A DNA stretch of 57,389 nucleotides from Levilactobacillus paucivorans. Lineage in GTDB: Bacteria > Bacillota > Bacilli > Lactobacillales > Lactobacillaceae. The translations under genes were made by a program, and so were the position numbers. Shown one piece after another: positions 8,501-16,678 of the stretch (position 1 is the stretch's first letter; the number at the start of each line of letters is the position of its first letter). The stretch covers positions 45,930 through 103,318 of the forward strand of contig NZ_JQCA01000048.1 in assembly GCF_001437125.1 (NCBI RefSeq). The letters run 5' to 3'. The notes below the pieces were generated by a model. The model was not told where the DNA came from. It ran no database searches and saw only the letters and a list, made by a program, of their open reading frames with translations.

Positions 8501-8657
8501 GCCGGAGGTCGGTGCTGGCGGGGCTCAGTGGTGTCGTTTGTCTTGTGGAAGAGCCTTTCTCCCGCTAGACAAAGGCCGAACTTGAAGCCCTTCGTTCTGT
8601 GAAGGGCTTCAAGTCGTGCCCACTACGTTCCAGCCCCGCCAGCACCGGCCGGGAGGC
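8501..8657 (-). repeat. SR1 structured dispersed repeat, copy D
   Basis: About 157 nt, oriented on the minus strand, where it ends CCTCCGGCTGA. A 15-bp perfect closing helix (8511-8525 / 8632-8646) encloses a 14-bp hairpin with a 7-nt loop (8580-8593 / 8601-8614) and a third hairpin, TTTGTCT / AGACAAA. It lacks the first hairpin present in copies A, B, C and E, explaining its shorter length. The CGACAC motif is kept next to the closing helix. Confidence 0.75.
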
Positions 8658-8674
8658 CCAGTTAATCACCATTT

Positions 8675-9055
8675 TTAGTTCCGGCCCAAGTAATGGAAAT
8701 CCGGATCGCGGCCCTCGCGGTAACAAGCAAATGACGCCGTCAATTCATTGTGAAACGTCACCAGGATCGCTGGTGTAGCCCAGGTGGAAGCCGCCCAAAA
8801 GACGGTGTCATCTGGCTCACGATTGTCATTCGGATAGCGGTAATAGCCGACAGTCTCATCCCAAATAGTGCCTTGCGTATTGAGCCAGTCCTCGGCCAAG
8901 CCAGCCTGGACAACGGCTATAACGTCCTGATTATCCCGAATCAGGGCGGCTAACTTATCCCAGTCTAATTGCCAATCATGTTCCTTAGGAGACTGTCCCC
9001 GCGTACCTAGCGGTGTGTGACGCAACGCAATCGGCTTCAGATCAACAAAATCCAT
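8675..9055 (-). CDS. Hypothetical protein next to the SOS polymerase cassette
   Basis: A 126-aa soluble acidic protein without signal peptide or membrane helix. It is rich in W, D and N (two WD pairs in the DWQLDWDKL region; ETVGYYRYPNDNREPDD). I do not recognise the family. Good coding signals: a GAGGAGGG ribosome binding site, ATG at 9055, and only 26 nt from the upstream YolD-like gene on the same strand. It may therefore be the last gene of the SOS-controlled unit, though a DNA repair role is only suggested by position. Confidence 0.6.
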   Translation of the reverse strand: MDFVDLKPIALRHTPLGTRGQSPKEHDWQLDWDKLAALIRDNQDVIAVVQAGLAEDWLNTQGTIWDETVGYYRYPNDNREPDDTVFWAASTWATPAILVTFHNELTASFACYREGRDPDFHYLGRN

Positions 9056-9081
9056 CTGATTACCCTCCTCGTTTTACCCTA

Positions 9082-9471
9082 TCATACCGCATCCCCGGTT
9101 GACACGCAGCGGATAGCGATCAATTGCAAAGACCGGTAGCGCCCGGACGCTACCCGAATCACAATTTGGTCCTCATCCACCCCTGCGACTTGACCATCGA
9201 CCGTCACCGCCACTTGGTTGGCATCCCAAACATTTAGCTGGAGGTGCACGGGTTGCTTGTGTCGCCAGGCACTCGCTAAGCGCTGACTGACCTCAGCCTG
9301 TGTCTGCCGAGGTTGAAGAATCTCCACCTGTTCAGCCGCATGCATCTTCGCCAGGGCACTCGTGTGATCAGATAGGTAAAAGCCTCCCCATTTCAACATG
9401 CCCCGGTCATGATAATCCCGCTGGAAAAAGTCATTGGCCATTCGGTCATTATCCACATGATGTAAATGCAT
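9082..9471 (-). CDS. YolD-like protein
   Basis: A 129-aa protein with the YolD signature DRGMLKWGGFYLSDHTSAL at about 22-40, corresponding to DRGxxKWxxxxxLxEH in the family. A small beta-rich C-terminal part includes VTVDGQVAGVDEDQIVI. YolD-like proteins are typically encoded beside Y-family polymerases of the UvrX/UmuC type in Firmicutes, exactly as here, and are thought to be accessory factors of error-prone synthesis. It lies in the LexA-controlled operon headed by the polymerase; start ATG is preceded by GAAGGG. Confidence 0.8.
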   Translation of the reverse strand: MHLHHVDNDRMANDFFQRDYHDRGMLKWGGFYLSDHTSALAKMHAAEQVEILQPRQTQAEVSQRLASAWRHKQPVHLQLNVWDANQVAVTVDGQVAGVDEDQIVIRVASGRYRSLQLIAIRCVSTGDAV

Positions 9472-9485
9472 GGCCCTTCACTTCC

Positions 9486-9809
9486 TTAGCGGATCCACCG
9501 TTGACTCTCTGGCCAACGAACATGACCAAAATTAACAAAATTTAGCGACAGTTGCGTATGTTTTTTAAGTGCCACAATAATCTTTTCCAAGATAGCCAAA
9601 TCCGTGGCATGGACCGTATGCAGGGGGATCGACCGTTCCCGATGATTCTTACGGCGAATATCTAAGAAGAAATTAAAGGCCGAACCATACTGATTATTCA
9701 CCACGTCGATCCGATACTGACAATGCCACTGCGCCGTAAACAATGGATCTAACCGAGTCGCAATGACGTCGGCCTCCTGATCACAATTAATCAAAACTAT
9801 TCCCCCCAT
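9486..9809 (-). CDS. Small hypothetical protein between polymerase and YolD
   Basis: About 107 aa, overlapping the 3' end of the polymerase gene in another frame. Its C-terminal half (ALKKHTQLSLNFVNFGHVRW) and the central segment NNQYGSAFNFFLDIRRKN look like a compact alpha/beta domain. I do not recognise the family with confidence. The start is ambiguous: ATG at 9809, or a TTG a few codons later behind GGGGGA. Location between the Y-family polymerase and YolD genes suggests an accessory role in translesion synthesis or its control. No membrane segment is present. Confidence 0.6.
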   Translation of the reverse strand: MGGIVLINCDQEADVIATRLDPLFTAQWHCQYRIDVVNNQYGSAFNFFLDIRRKNHRERSIPLHTVHATDLAILEKIIVALKKHTQLSLNFVNFGHVRWPESQRWIR

Positions 9810-11085
9810 TATGACCACCAACCAGAGATGCCCGCCGCAACATGGTGCCACCGGGCATCAGACTGCTGGCCGGAATGACCGCGGTCTTGCCAAATTTATC
9901 GCGTAACTCATCGAGAACCCGGTCGAACTGATCATTTTTAATCTGCCGCTCAGGTTCCTGAAAGAGGTCCAGCTGAAGATTCTGACAGTGACTGAGACGG
10001 GAGAGGCCTACCCCAAGGTTTCGCACCGGTTGGTCGGCCCAGTTCTTCCGAAAGAGATGCAAAAGTGTCGCCACAATCGTCTGGGCATTATCGGTAGGCG
10101 CGATCCGACAAGAATGGTCAAACCCAGTTCGCCCGTCATTCTCCGTATCTGCTCGAGCAAAGCCCACGTACAGGCTGACACAACCGGCCTGTTGACGATG
10201 GTGCCGCATCCGTGAGGTCACTTGCTGCCCAATCTCTCTAATCACCAGCTCAATTTCGGCCTGTACACGGTAGTCTCGGGGCAGAACCTGCGAATTACTC
10301 CAACTCTTTTCCTTGGGTGGCCGTACCTGATGTAGCTGACTGCGATCGATACCCCAGGCCAACGCAAAAAGTTGGGCCCCAATCATCCCCATCTCGGATC
10401 GCAACTCATAAGGATTCACATGAGCCAGATCATCCATACTGTGAATACCCAGTCGCTCCAGATGGGCGGCCGTGCGATGGCCAATACTCCAAACCTTTTC
10501 CAAGTTAGTGATTGGCCAGATATGTTTAGGAAACGAGTCATAAGTTAGCCGGCCAATCAACTCGTGATCATGCTTGGCCTGTAAATCCAACGCCAACTTG
10601 GCCTGAATTGGATTCTCACCGATGCCGACCGTCGTATAGAGTCCTAGCTCGTGGCGAACCTTCAATTGAATGCGCCGGGCCACCTCTTCTGGAGTCTTAC
10701 CGAATAATCGCCAGGAATGGGTCATATCTAAAATTGATTCATCAATTGAATAGGGAAACAGATCGTCATCTGTCACGAATTGGCGAAAGATCTTATTGAT
10801 CGCCAGATTCTTTTGAATGTACAAGTTCATTCGGGGAGGGACAACTAAAATTCGTGAATCATGAGGAACCTCATACTGCCGCGAGACGTTACTGATCCCG
10901 AACTCTTTCTTGGCCATTGGCGATGCCGCCAACACCAGCCCACTCCCCGTGTTGTCCGCCTCCGACATCACAATCAGAACGGATTCCAAGGGATTCAGCC
11001 CACGTTCCACACTCTCAACACTGGCATAGAAGGATTTGTTATCAATCATCAGGAACATCCCATGTGGTTCTTGTTGGTAATCCAT
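9787..11085 (-). CDS. umuC: Y-family DNA polymerase, UmuC/UvrX type
   Basis: A 432-aa translesion polymerase. The N-terminal MIDNKSFYASVESVERGLNP carries the first catalytic aspartate and the steric-gate region. PYSIDESILDMT (about 114-125) holds the second acidic pair, followed by a helix-hairpin-helix region (WSIGHRTAAHLERLGI) and the little-finger domain. The C-terminal LQLDLF is a beta-clamp binding motif (QLxLF). The start is set at the ATG at 11085 because GGGAGG lies 8 nt upstream. A LexA box overlaps the promoter, so induction by DNA damage is expected. It heads an operon with the 107-aa protein and YolD. Confidence 0.92.
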   Translation of the reverse strand: MDYQQEPHGMFLMIDNKSFYASVESVERGLNPLESVLIVMSEADNTGSGLVLAASPMAKKEFGISNVSRQYEVPHDSRILVVPPRMNLYIQKNLAINKIFRQFVTDDDLFPYSIDESILDMTHSWRLFGKTPEEVARRIQLKVRHELGLYTTVGIGENPIQAKLALDLQAKHDHELIGRLTYDSFPKHIWPITNLEKVWSIGHRTAAHLERLGIHSMDDLAHVNPYELRSEMGMIGAQLFALAWGIDRSQLHQVRPPKEKSWSNSQVLPRDYRVQAEIELVIREIGQQVTSRMRHHRQQAGCVSLYVGFARADTENDGRTGFDHSCRIAPTDNAQTIVATLLHLFRKNWADQPVRNLGVGLSRLSHCQNLQLDLFQEPERQIKNDQFDRVLDELRDKFGKTAVIPASSLMPGGTMLRRASLVGGHNGGNSFD

Positions 11086-11115
11086 CGCCATCACCTCCCA
11101 TCAATGATTGCTTTT

Positions 11116-11144
11116 ATTATACGAACGTTTGTTCGATAGTGCAA
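11116..11144 (-). promoter_or_regulatory. SOS promoter with LexA box
   Basis: CGAACGTTTGTTCG at 11122-11135 fits the Gram-positive LexA/DinR consensus GAAC-N4-GTTC exactly. It lies between a -35 (TTGCAC, minus strand, 11144-11139) and a perfect -10 (TATAAT, 11121-11116) with 17-nt spacing. LexA would block this promoter directly. Confidence 0.88.
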
Positions 11145-11346
11145 GCTTATTTTAAAAAAAGTTCATTGCCGGCGGGTCGACTTCAAAACATCTCACGTTT
11201 CTCAATGGGTCACCAAAATTAATCTCATCCTGTAAACTAGTTCACCTAACAAACCGCCAGCGAGTCGCTCACAGTTCAGCCCCTAAATTCTCCGACAACT
11301 TAATTAAATTTGTTTCGCCGATCAGGTAGCTTTTACCGCACCAACG

Positions 11347-11355
11347 TGTTAAAAT
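11347..11355 (+). promoter_or_regulatory. Extended -10 promoter of a candidate sRNA
   Basis: TGTTAAAAT is a TGn extended -10 (hexamer TAAAAT, 11350-11355). The -35 is not recognisable. Confidence 0.4.
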
Positions 11356-11361
11356 GTACTT

Positions 11362-11455
11362 GTGAAGTTAGCCCTAGTCAACTAGCTTCCTCAACTTTAA
11401 AAACAAGAACAGTCTTGCCGCACTTAAAAACGGTTAGACTGTTCTTGTTTTTTGG
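11362..11455 (+). ncRNA. Candidate small RNA, about 94 nt
   Basis: An 8-bp hairpin with one G-U pair (GAAGTTAG 11364-11371 / CTAGCTTC 11382-11389, 10-nt loop) is followed by a short linker. A very strong terminator follows, with a perfect 16-bp stem (11400-11415 / 11436-11451) and a TTTT tail. The layout resembles the candidate RNA at 8166. There is no plus-strand gene downstream, so this is not an mRNA leader. The terminator is symmetric and might also end minus-strand transcripts. Confidence 0.45.
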
Positions 11456-11540
11456 TTAGAAATTGATTTGTTACAGGACTGTTACAGTTTGCTTTATATG
11501 TAACTAAAATCTTATTGTTATCAATCGTTATACATATGTG

Positions 11541-11576
11541 TTTCAACTGTGTTCGTTAACGCGAACACAGTTGAAA
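11541..11576. repeat. 15-bp perfect inverted repeat
   Basis: TTTCAACTGTGTTCG and CGAACACAGTTGAAA are separated by a 6-nt loop. There is no T-run on either side, so it is not a standard terminator; it sits just before the thiE terminator. Confidence 0.6.
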
Positions 11577-11580
11577 TCAT

Positions 11581-11613
11581 AAAGGACGGTCGGAGAAATT
11601 CCGATCGTCCTTT
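11581..11613 (-). terminator. Terminator of the thi operon
   Basis: AAAGGACGxTCGGA / TCCGAxCGTCCTTT hairpin, A/T-rich on both sides, so it may be bidirectional. Confidence 0.75.
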
Positions 11614-11632
11614 ATTTTATTAAGATAACAAT

Positions 11633-12289
11633 TTAATCAGTGGCAAATGCCTGGCGCATCTGCGCCACATCTCTTACGGGGTCAGTACTTCGGGTCAGCA
11701 GCGTAATCACCGCCGCTCCGGCCGCACCCGCTGCCGCCACCTCAGGCATCGTCTCTACCGTGAGACCCCCGATGGCAACGACCGGCACGTGAGATTGATC
11801 AACTAATTTGGCTAAGCCTGCCGTCCCAATCACTGGATCGGCATCCGCCTTCGAAGTCGTCGGAAAGATGGGGCCACTTCCCAGGTAGGCGATTCCCGCC
11901 ACTTGGTTAGCCGCCGCAACTTCCTCGGCCGTCGAACATGACAGCCCCACGAACATGTCGCGTGGCTTGACCGCGTCCAAGACCTGTCGCACCCCGGCGT
12001 CACTCTGGCCGACATGAATACCATCGGCATGTAGCCACAAGGCTAGGTCCACGTCATCATCGACGATAAAGGGCACACTTGCCGCACGACACTGTTCCCG
12101 CAAATCGCGACCCAGAGCGACCCGCTCCGTTGCCGTTAAGGTGCTGTTCCCCTTGTCTCTGAACTGAAAGGCCGTGATTCCGGCCTTAAGCATGGTGGCA
12201 AGTACCTCGCGGAGATCTTGGCCGGGCACATCTTGACTGCCCGCCACAAAATAAGCTCGTAATAATCCTGATTCAAATGTTACTGACAT
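11633..12289 (-). CDS. thiE: Thiamine-phosphate synthase
   Basis: A 218-aa TIM-barrel enzyme joining HMP pyrophosphate and HET phosphate to form thiamine phosphate. Recognisable segments are TAFQFRDKG (diphosphate-binding arginine and lysine), PFIVDDDVDLA, DGIHVGQSD, YLGSGPIFPTTSKADA and VVAIGGL. Length is typical. Its ATG lies 2 nt after thiD; the thiD end supplies the ribosome binding site (GGAGGCG). It is the last gene of a TPP-controlled thiM-thiD-thiE salvage operon. There are no genes for making HMP or thiazole in this window, so the cell probably salvages both precursors. Confidence 0.93.
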   Translation of the reverse strand: MSVTFESGLLRAYFVAGSQDVPGQDLREVLATMLKAGITAFQFRDKGNSTLTATERVALGRDLREQCRAASVPFIVDDDVDLALWLHADGIHVGQSDAGVRQVLDAVKPRDMFVGLSCSTAEEVAAANQVAGIAYLGSGPIFPTTSKADADPVIGTAGLAKLVDQSHVPVVAIGGLTVETMPEVAAAGAAGAAVITLLTRSTDPVRDVAQMRQAFATD

Positions 12290-12291
12290 CG

Positions 12292-13104
12292 CTATTCAGC
12301 GCCTCCTTGCCGATATGCCCAATGATTCAGTGGGCCGTGACCGTTACCCACCGCAATTGGGTGAACGATTGCCGCGGTCACGAATTTCTTGGCGATTCGA
12401 ATGGCCGTTTCAAAGTCTTGACCCTTGGCCAGTTCAGCCGTAATGCAAGACGACAGCGTGTCTCCCGTCCCATGCGTCCGAACCGTTTCAACTCGTGGCG
12501 CTTCCAGCCAAAATGATCGGCCATCCATGAGTAATACGAAGTCGCGAGCGACCTTGGCGTCCCCGTGACCGCCTTTAATCACAATGTTTTTGGCTCCCAA
12601 ATCCTGTAGGGCAACCGCCGCAGCTTCCATATCCGTCTCATCGGCAATCGTCATCCCCGTCAGCCGTTCGGCCTCCGGTAGGTTTGGTGTTAAGACATCA
12701 GCCAACGGAATCAGTTCCTCACGAACCGTTTCCACGGCGTCGTCGGCCAGTAAGGCCGCGCCACCCTTGGCGATCATGACGGGATCGACCGTTAACGGTC
12801 CGAAATCAAATTTCTTCAAATTCTCCACAACGCCGTGAACATGGCTGGCATCCGCCAACATCCCCGTCTTACAGGCTCGAATCTTCAAGTCTGCCGCCAG
12901 TGATGCAAATTGTTCATCAATTAACTTTTGGGGGAGTGCCATGAAGTCCTGAACCCCTAAGGTATTCTGTGCGGTCACGGCCACAATCACAGCGGTCCCA
13001 AAGACGTTGCGCTCTTGCATCGTCTTAAGGTCGGCCATCACACCGGCACCGCCACCACTATCCGTCCCCGCAATCGTTAGGGTCTGTGGAAATTCATTTG
13101 CCAT
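12292..13104 (-). CDS. thiD: HMP / HMP-phosphate kinase
   Basis: A 270-aa ribokinase-fold kinase that phosphorylates hydroxymethylpyrimidine twice to HMP pyrophosphate. The N-terminal TIAGTDSGGGAGVMADLKT (8-26) is diagnostic for ThiD. The anion-hole and base motif GTGDTLSSCITAELAKG lies in the C-terminal half, and VIKGGHG sits before it. The start has GAGAAGGG upstream. It lies between thiM and thiE, 6 nt from thiM. Confidence 0.93.
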   Translation of the reverse strand: MANEFPQTLTIAGTDSGGGAGVMADLKTMQERNVFGTAVIVAVTAQNTLGVQDFMALPQKLIDEQFASLAADLKIRACKTGMLADASHVHGVVENLKKFDFGPLTVDPVMIAKGGAALLADDAVETVREELIPLADVLTPNLPEAERLTGMTIADETDMEAAAVALQDLGAKNIVIKGGHGDAKVARDFVLLMDGRSFWLEAPRVETVRTHGTGDTLSSCITAELAKGQDFETAIRIAKKFVTAAIVHPIAVGNGHGPLNHWAYRQGGAE

Positions 13105-13110
13105 ACTAAC

Positions 13111-13911
13111 TCATCCCTTCTCCAACTGGTACGCCGCGATCGTCTCAATCTCAGCCACCGTTGTCATTTGTAACCCATCCATTAAATGCATGGTAAAGCT
13201 GCCGGCCGCCACTTGAGGCTGCCGCTGGACCACTAACTGACCGATGGCCGCGAAGACCATACAGGCAGTCTGAGCCGCTTCGAAGTAATCCGTAGTCACG
13301 GCACAGAAGGCCGCAACGATACTTGATAACATATCACCGGATCCCACGTGAACTTGAAATAACGGGGTGCCATTTGTCACCTTAACCACCCGCTCGCCAT
13401 CCGTAATGATGTCGGTAGGTCCCGAAAGAATCACGACACAGGCTAACTTTTTAGCACAGGCTGTGGCGATGGCAACGAGATCCCCATCACCTTCACCAGC
13501 GTCAATCCCTTTAGCTTGCCAAGCTACCCCAGCTAACGCCGCAATCTCACCGGCATTCCCCCGAATCACATCGGGGTGGAAATCGGTCAACAGGCCCTCG
13601 GCCACCTCGCGTCGATAGGCGATTGCCCCGACGGCTACTGGATCAATCACGAGTGGTTTCTGTTGCTGGTTGGCGATCCGACCCACGGTGCGAATCTGTT
13701 CGATTTGTCCCTGCGTAAACGCTCCTAAGTTCAGGCAAACGGCCCCGGCTAAGCCAACCATTTCATCGGCTTCGGCGACCTCTTCGGACATAATAGGTGA
13801 CGCCCCCAAGGCATTCAACCCATTCGCCACGTCCTGAACCGTGACAAAATTCGAGATATTAAACACAATTGGATTCTGTTGACGCAGCGTTTCTAGCAAG
13901 GCTAATTTCAT
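13111..13911 (-). CDS. thiM: Hydroxyethylthiazole kinase
   Basis: A 266-aa ThiM kinase phosphorylating 4-methyl-5-hydroxyethylthiazole for thiamine salvage. Motifs seen: NPIVFNISNFVTVQDVAN near the N-terminus, ASPIMS, LVIDPVAVGA, VIRGNAGEIAAL and VGSGDMLSSIVAAF (catalytic region; the GCG of many homologues is GSG here). The start follows GGGGGA. It is the first gene of the operon, directly behind the TPP riboswitch. Confidence 0.93.
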   Translation of the reverse strand: MKLALLETLRQQNPIVFNISNFVTVQDVANGLNALGASPIMSEEVAEADEMVGLAGAVCLNLGAFTQGQIEQIRTVGRIANQQQKPLVIDPVAVGAIAYRREVAEGLLTDFHPDVIRGNAGEIAALAGVAWQAKGIDAGEGDGDLVAIATACAKKLACVVILSGPTDIITDGERVVKVTNGTPLFQVHVGSGDMLSSIVAAFCAVTTDYFEAAQTACMVFAAIGQLVVQRQPQVAAGSFTMHLMDGLQMTTVAEIETIAAYQLEKG

Positions 13912-13971
13912 AAGTCTTGTTCCCCCTTAGGTCTGATCGGGCCACTCCCTACACCCCGGTCCTTAGGGATC

Positions 13972-14018
13972 TAAAAAACGGGCCACCAGCTCACAATGTG
14001 GGTGAACCGGTGACCCGT
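13972..14018 (-). terminator. Riboswitch-controlled terminator
   Basis: On the minus strand, AACGGGTCACC pairs with GGTGGCCCGTT and is followed by TTTTTTAG. It sits between the TPP aptamer and thiM, so TPP binding should cause premature termination. Confidence 0.8.
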
Positions 14019-14021
14019 TAC

Positions 14022-14121
14022 GGTCTCACGACACATTCCCTTCGCAAGTGTGAACTTGACAGGTTCCAAGGGATCGCGTGCGAGACGCATCTCAGCCCAA
14101 CTCGTGGACACCCCTAGTGTT
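14022..14121 (-). promoter_or_regulatory. TPP riboswitch (THI element)
   Basis: The minus strand shows the THI-box core: GGGGTG, GGGCTGAGATGCG, CCCTTGGAACCTG and GCGAAGGGAA, in the right order and spacing. It would bind thiamine pyrophosphate and switch off thiMDE through the terminator downstream. Confidence 0.93.
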
Positions 14122-14133
14122 CTGGTTACTTCC

Positions 14134-14161
14134 AGCATAACAGGAAATACCCAATCGTCAA
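14134..14161 (-). promoter_or_regulatory. Promoter of the thi operon
   Basis: TTGACG (14161-14156) and TATGCT (14139-14134), 16-nt spacing, with an extended TGT before the -10. It lies just upstream of the THI element. Confidence 0.6.
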
Positions 14162-14172
14162 CGCTTCTTAGA

Positions 14173-15009
14173 TTATCGGATGACTTGTTTGGCAGCCATA
14201 CTAATTAATCCCCACATCCGATCGATGGTTCGATCCGAGAGAAAACGCCGAGCAAATAAAATCTGACTTCCAGCCCCAGCAGAGTAGCGGGTCTTGGGCC
14301 GCCGTGACAAGGCCGCGCGGTCCACCAATCTAGCAATCACCCGCGGTTCACTGGAAAAACGTTTAACTACTTGTAGGATCCGGCCGGCATCCGCGGCAGC
14401 CTCTTGATAGGGACCGTGCGCAGAGGTTTCTTTCAGGTGATCAGTGGCAATATCCGCCCAGGCCGACTTGATTGCTCCGGGTTCAATGACCGCCACATGC
14501 ACACCCTTAGGGGCTAACTCTAACCGGAGGGTGTCTGAGAGTCCCTCTAAGGCAAACTTAGACGCGACATACCATCCGGCTAGGGGTTGGGCGACTTTGC
14601 CGTCTACCGACGTCACATTGATGATCCGGCCGGCATGTTGCTGACGCATCATCGGTAACACTGACTGAATCAATCGGGCTACCCCAAAGAGGTTGACCGC
14701 AAATTGATCTTCGGCCTGTTCCAGGGGAACATCTTCGACCGCTCCCATCAGGCCATACCCGGCGTTGTTAACTAGGATATCAATTCGCCCAGTCTCACTA
14801 ACAATCCGGTTAACCACGGACTCCACACTCTTCGCGTCCGTCACGTCGAGTACCAGCGTCGTGATGCCCAAATCATCCAGATCATTCATGCGGCTCACTC
14901 GCCGAGCTCCCGCATAAACGGTAACGCCATTGCGATGGAGACTCCGGGCGATGGCATTGCCAATCCCCGATGATGCTCCCGTAACCAGTGCTACTTTTCG
15001 CTGTGTCAT
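14173..15009 (-). CDS. SDR family oxidoreductase
   Basis: A 278-aa classical short-chain dehydrogenase. TGASSGIG lies at 10-17; GARRVSR after the second strand suggests NADP(H); NNAGYG and YVASK (catalytic tyrosine and lysine) are present, with the catalytic serine in NVTSVDG. The substrate is unknown. AGGAGGG precedes the start. It lies 15 nt downstream of fetB on the same strand and is probably part of the same transcript, without an obvious functional link. Confidence 0.85.
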   Translation of the reverse strand: MTQRKVALVTGASSGIGNAIARSLHRNGVTVYAGARRVSRMNDLDDLGITTLVLDVTDAKSVESVVNRIVSETGRIDILVNNAGYGLMGAVEDVPLEQAEDQFAVNLFGVARLIQSVLPMMRQQHAGRIINVTSVDGKVAQPLAGWYVASKFALEGLSDTLRLELAPKGVHVAVIEPGAIKSAWADIATDHLKETSAHGPYQEAAADAGRILQVVKRFSSEPRVIARLVDRAALSRRPKTRYSAGAGSQILFARRFLSDRTIDRMWGLISMAAKQVIR

Positions 15010-15024
15010 AAATTTTACACCCTC

Positions 15025-15792
15025 CTAATTTGATGGAACTTGTAACTGCTTGCGTTCGTTGTAAAAACCGCGGTAGGCCCAGTAACAAGCTAGAACCGAG
15101 CCAATACTGGTAGCCGACATCAGCATGAACGTCACCATGATTTGATACTTAATGGCTCTGACCGGATCGACACCGGCAAAGATTAAACCGGACATCATCC
15201 CCGGCAGACTCACGATCCCCACCGTTTTAGCAGAATCAATCGTGGGTTGCATGCCCGTCTTGATGCTGGCCCGGACGATATCTCTGGAAGCATGCTTTAG
15301 GTCGGCACCTAAAGCTAATTTCTCCAGGACGGCCTGCCGCTCCTGCTTGAATTGCGCATTGAGATTGCGATAACACAATCCAATCGCCACCATGGAATTT
15401 GAGGCAATCATACCGGAGATCGGAATCATTTGCGACGGGATAAACTTGATGGCCCCCGCCAGCATCAAGACGCCCAGGGTGACGCCGGTACTGATGAGGA
15501 TCGCCCCGACGGAAATGGGCAGTGCCTGCGGAATGCCACCGCTCCGTTGTTTAGCATTATAGCCAGCGTTAAAAATAATAATGAGGATTAGGATCGCCGT
15601 GAGCCAGATGTTGGCAATTCGAAAGACATACTTCAGCAGGTACCCCACCACAAAGAGTTGGATGACGGCCCGCACGACGCCGATAATCATATCACGGTCA
15701 ATACCTAACTTTTCCTTCCAGCCGATCGCTAGAGCAATCATGACTAGCCCCAACGCCAGCACTAGAGATTGATTATTTACCGCTAGATTCAT
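15025..15792 (-). CDS. fetB: ABC transporter permease, FetB/UPF0014 family
   Basis: A 255-aa membrane protein with about seven helices, of the UPF0014 family. In E. coli FetAB exports iron and protects against oxidative stress. Signatures include IPISGMIASNSMVAIGL and GIVSLPGMMSGLIFAG, the latter carrying the family's conserved cytoplasmic loop. Its start overlaps the ATPase gene stop by 4 nt (ATGA). The transported ion is inferred from homology only. Confidence 0.85.
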   Translation of the reverse strand: MNLAVNNQSLVLALGLVMIALAIGWKEKLGIDRDMIIGVVRAVIQLFVVGYLLKYVFRIANIWLTAILILIIIFNAGYNAKQRSGGIPQALPISVGAILISTGVTLGVLMLAGAIKFIPSQMIPISGMIASNSMVAIGLCYRNLNAQFKQERQAVLEKLALGADLKHASRDIVRASIKTGMQPTIDSAKTVGIVSLPGMMSGLIFAGVDPVRAIKYQIMVTFMLMSATSIGSVLACYWAYRGFYNERKQLQVPSN

Positions 15793-16442
15793 GAGGCACC
15801 TCCTGGAACGATCTGACCGTCAACAATGGTGACCAACCGCTTAGCCGCCGTTATCTCGGATTGGTCGTGTGTAATCGTGAGAATCGTAATCCCATCGTCT
15901 TGGTTAAAGTGGTCGATTAAGGACCAGACAAATGCCTTGTTTTCGGCATCTAAGCCCGCGGTCACCTCATCCAAGATCAACACTTCCGGATAGATCATGA
16001 CATTGCGTAGCAGGGCTACCCGTTGACGCTGCCCCCCGGAAAGGTCAATCACGGCCTTATCCAGGTCGGCCCCAGCGAGGCCCACATACTCGAGGGCCGT
16101 AATCGCGCGTTGTGAGTCGAAAGGCAGTTGTCGAATTTGATAAGGAAAGGCCAAGTTGTCTCTGACCGTCTCCCCAAACAGCGTGGGCTGTTGGAAACTG
16201 TAGGAGACTCGCCGGCGGTAGGCAATCGGATCATAGCTGTCAATCGGCTGGCCATCGAAGGTCAGCTCCCCACTGGTTCGACTCAAAAGTGACGCGATGA
16301 TGCGCGCCAAGGTGGACTTCCCGCCACCGGACGGTCCAGCAAAGGTGACCCACTCGCCAGCGTCAATGTTCAGGCTGATGTCCCGTAAAATCTGCTGTTG
16401 CCCCACTTGATAACCCACATTTTTCAAGGTCAATAGGCTCAC
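15789..16442 (-). CDS. fetA: ABC transporter ATP-binding protein, FetA-like
   Basis: A 217-aa ATPase. Walker A is AGPSGGGKSTLA, the Q-loop region is YSFQQPTLFG, the signature is DLSGGQRQR, Walker B is VLILDEVTAGLD, and the switch histidine is TITHDQSE. The start is placed at GTG 16442, since GGAAGGGG precedes it at good spacing and homologues begin near LLTLKNV. The longer frame adds 17 residues without a ribosome binding site. It forms a 4-nt overlap with fetB. Confidence 0.87.
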   Translation of the reverse strand: MSLLTLKNVGYQVGQQQILRDISLNIDAGEWVTFAGPSGGGKSTLARIIASLLSRTSGELTFDGQPIDSYDPIAYRRRVSYSFQQPTLFGETVRDNLAFPYQIRQLPFDSQRAITALEYVGLAGADLDKAVIDLSGGQRQRVALLRNVMIYPEVLILDEVTAGLDAENKAFVWSLIDHFNQDDGITILTITHDQSEITAAKRLVTIVDGQIVPGGAS

Positions 16443-16567
16443 AGTTAGCGCCCCTTCCGCATAAAAGTCGTTGCATACCATTATTGTACTCAAATCCTAC
16501 AGCCTTGCCTATGGAAGCGACTTCATTTTCTTCAAAAATTCATGGCCCCCCGAGACCCCTTAAAGTT

Positions 16568-16576
16568 TGGTATAAT
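16568..16576 (+). promoter_or_regulatory. Promoter of rlmCD
   Basis: TGGTATAAT, a perfect extended -10 with consensus TATAAT at 16571-16576. The roughly 95-nt leader has a GTGGCT / AGCCAC hairpin near 16605, which is not a known riboswitch. Confidence 0.65.
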
Positions 16577-16678
16577 GTTCAGGACCGTACTCATTCGGTA
16601 ACGTGGCTTTTAGCCACCTTAAGCAGATCAATTCAATGGCGATTTAGCCGTCACTCAAGACACTCTATAGGAGAAAAT

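Noticed and set aside
16484-16678. N-terminal extension of rlmCD
   Set aside because: It contains the promoter TATAAT and leader; the ATG at 16679 has a good ribosome binding site.
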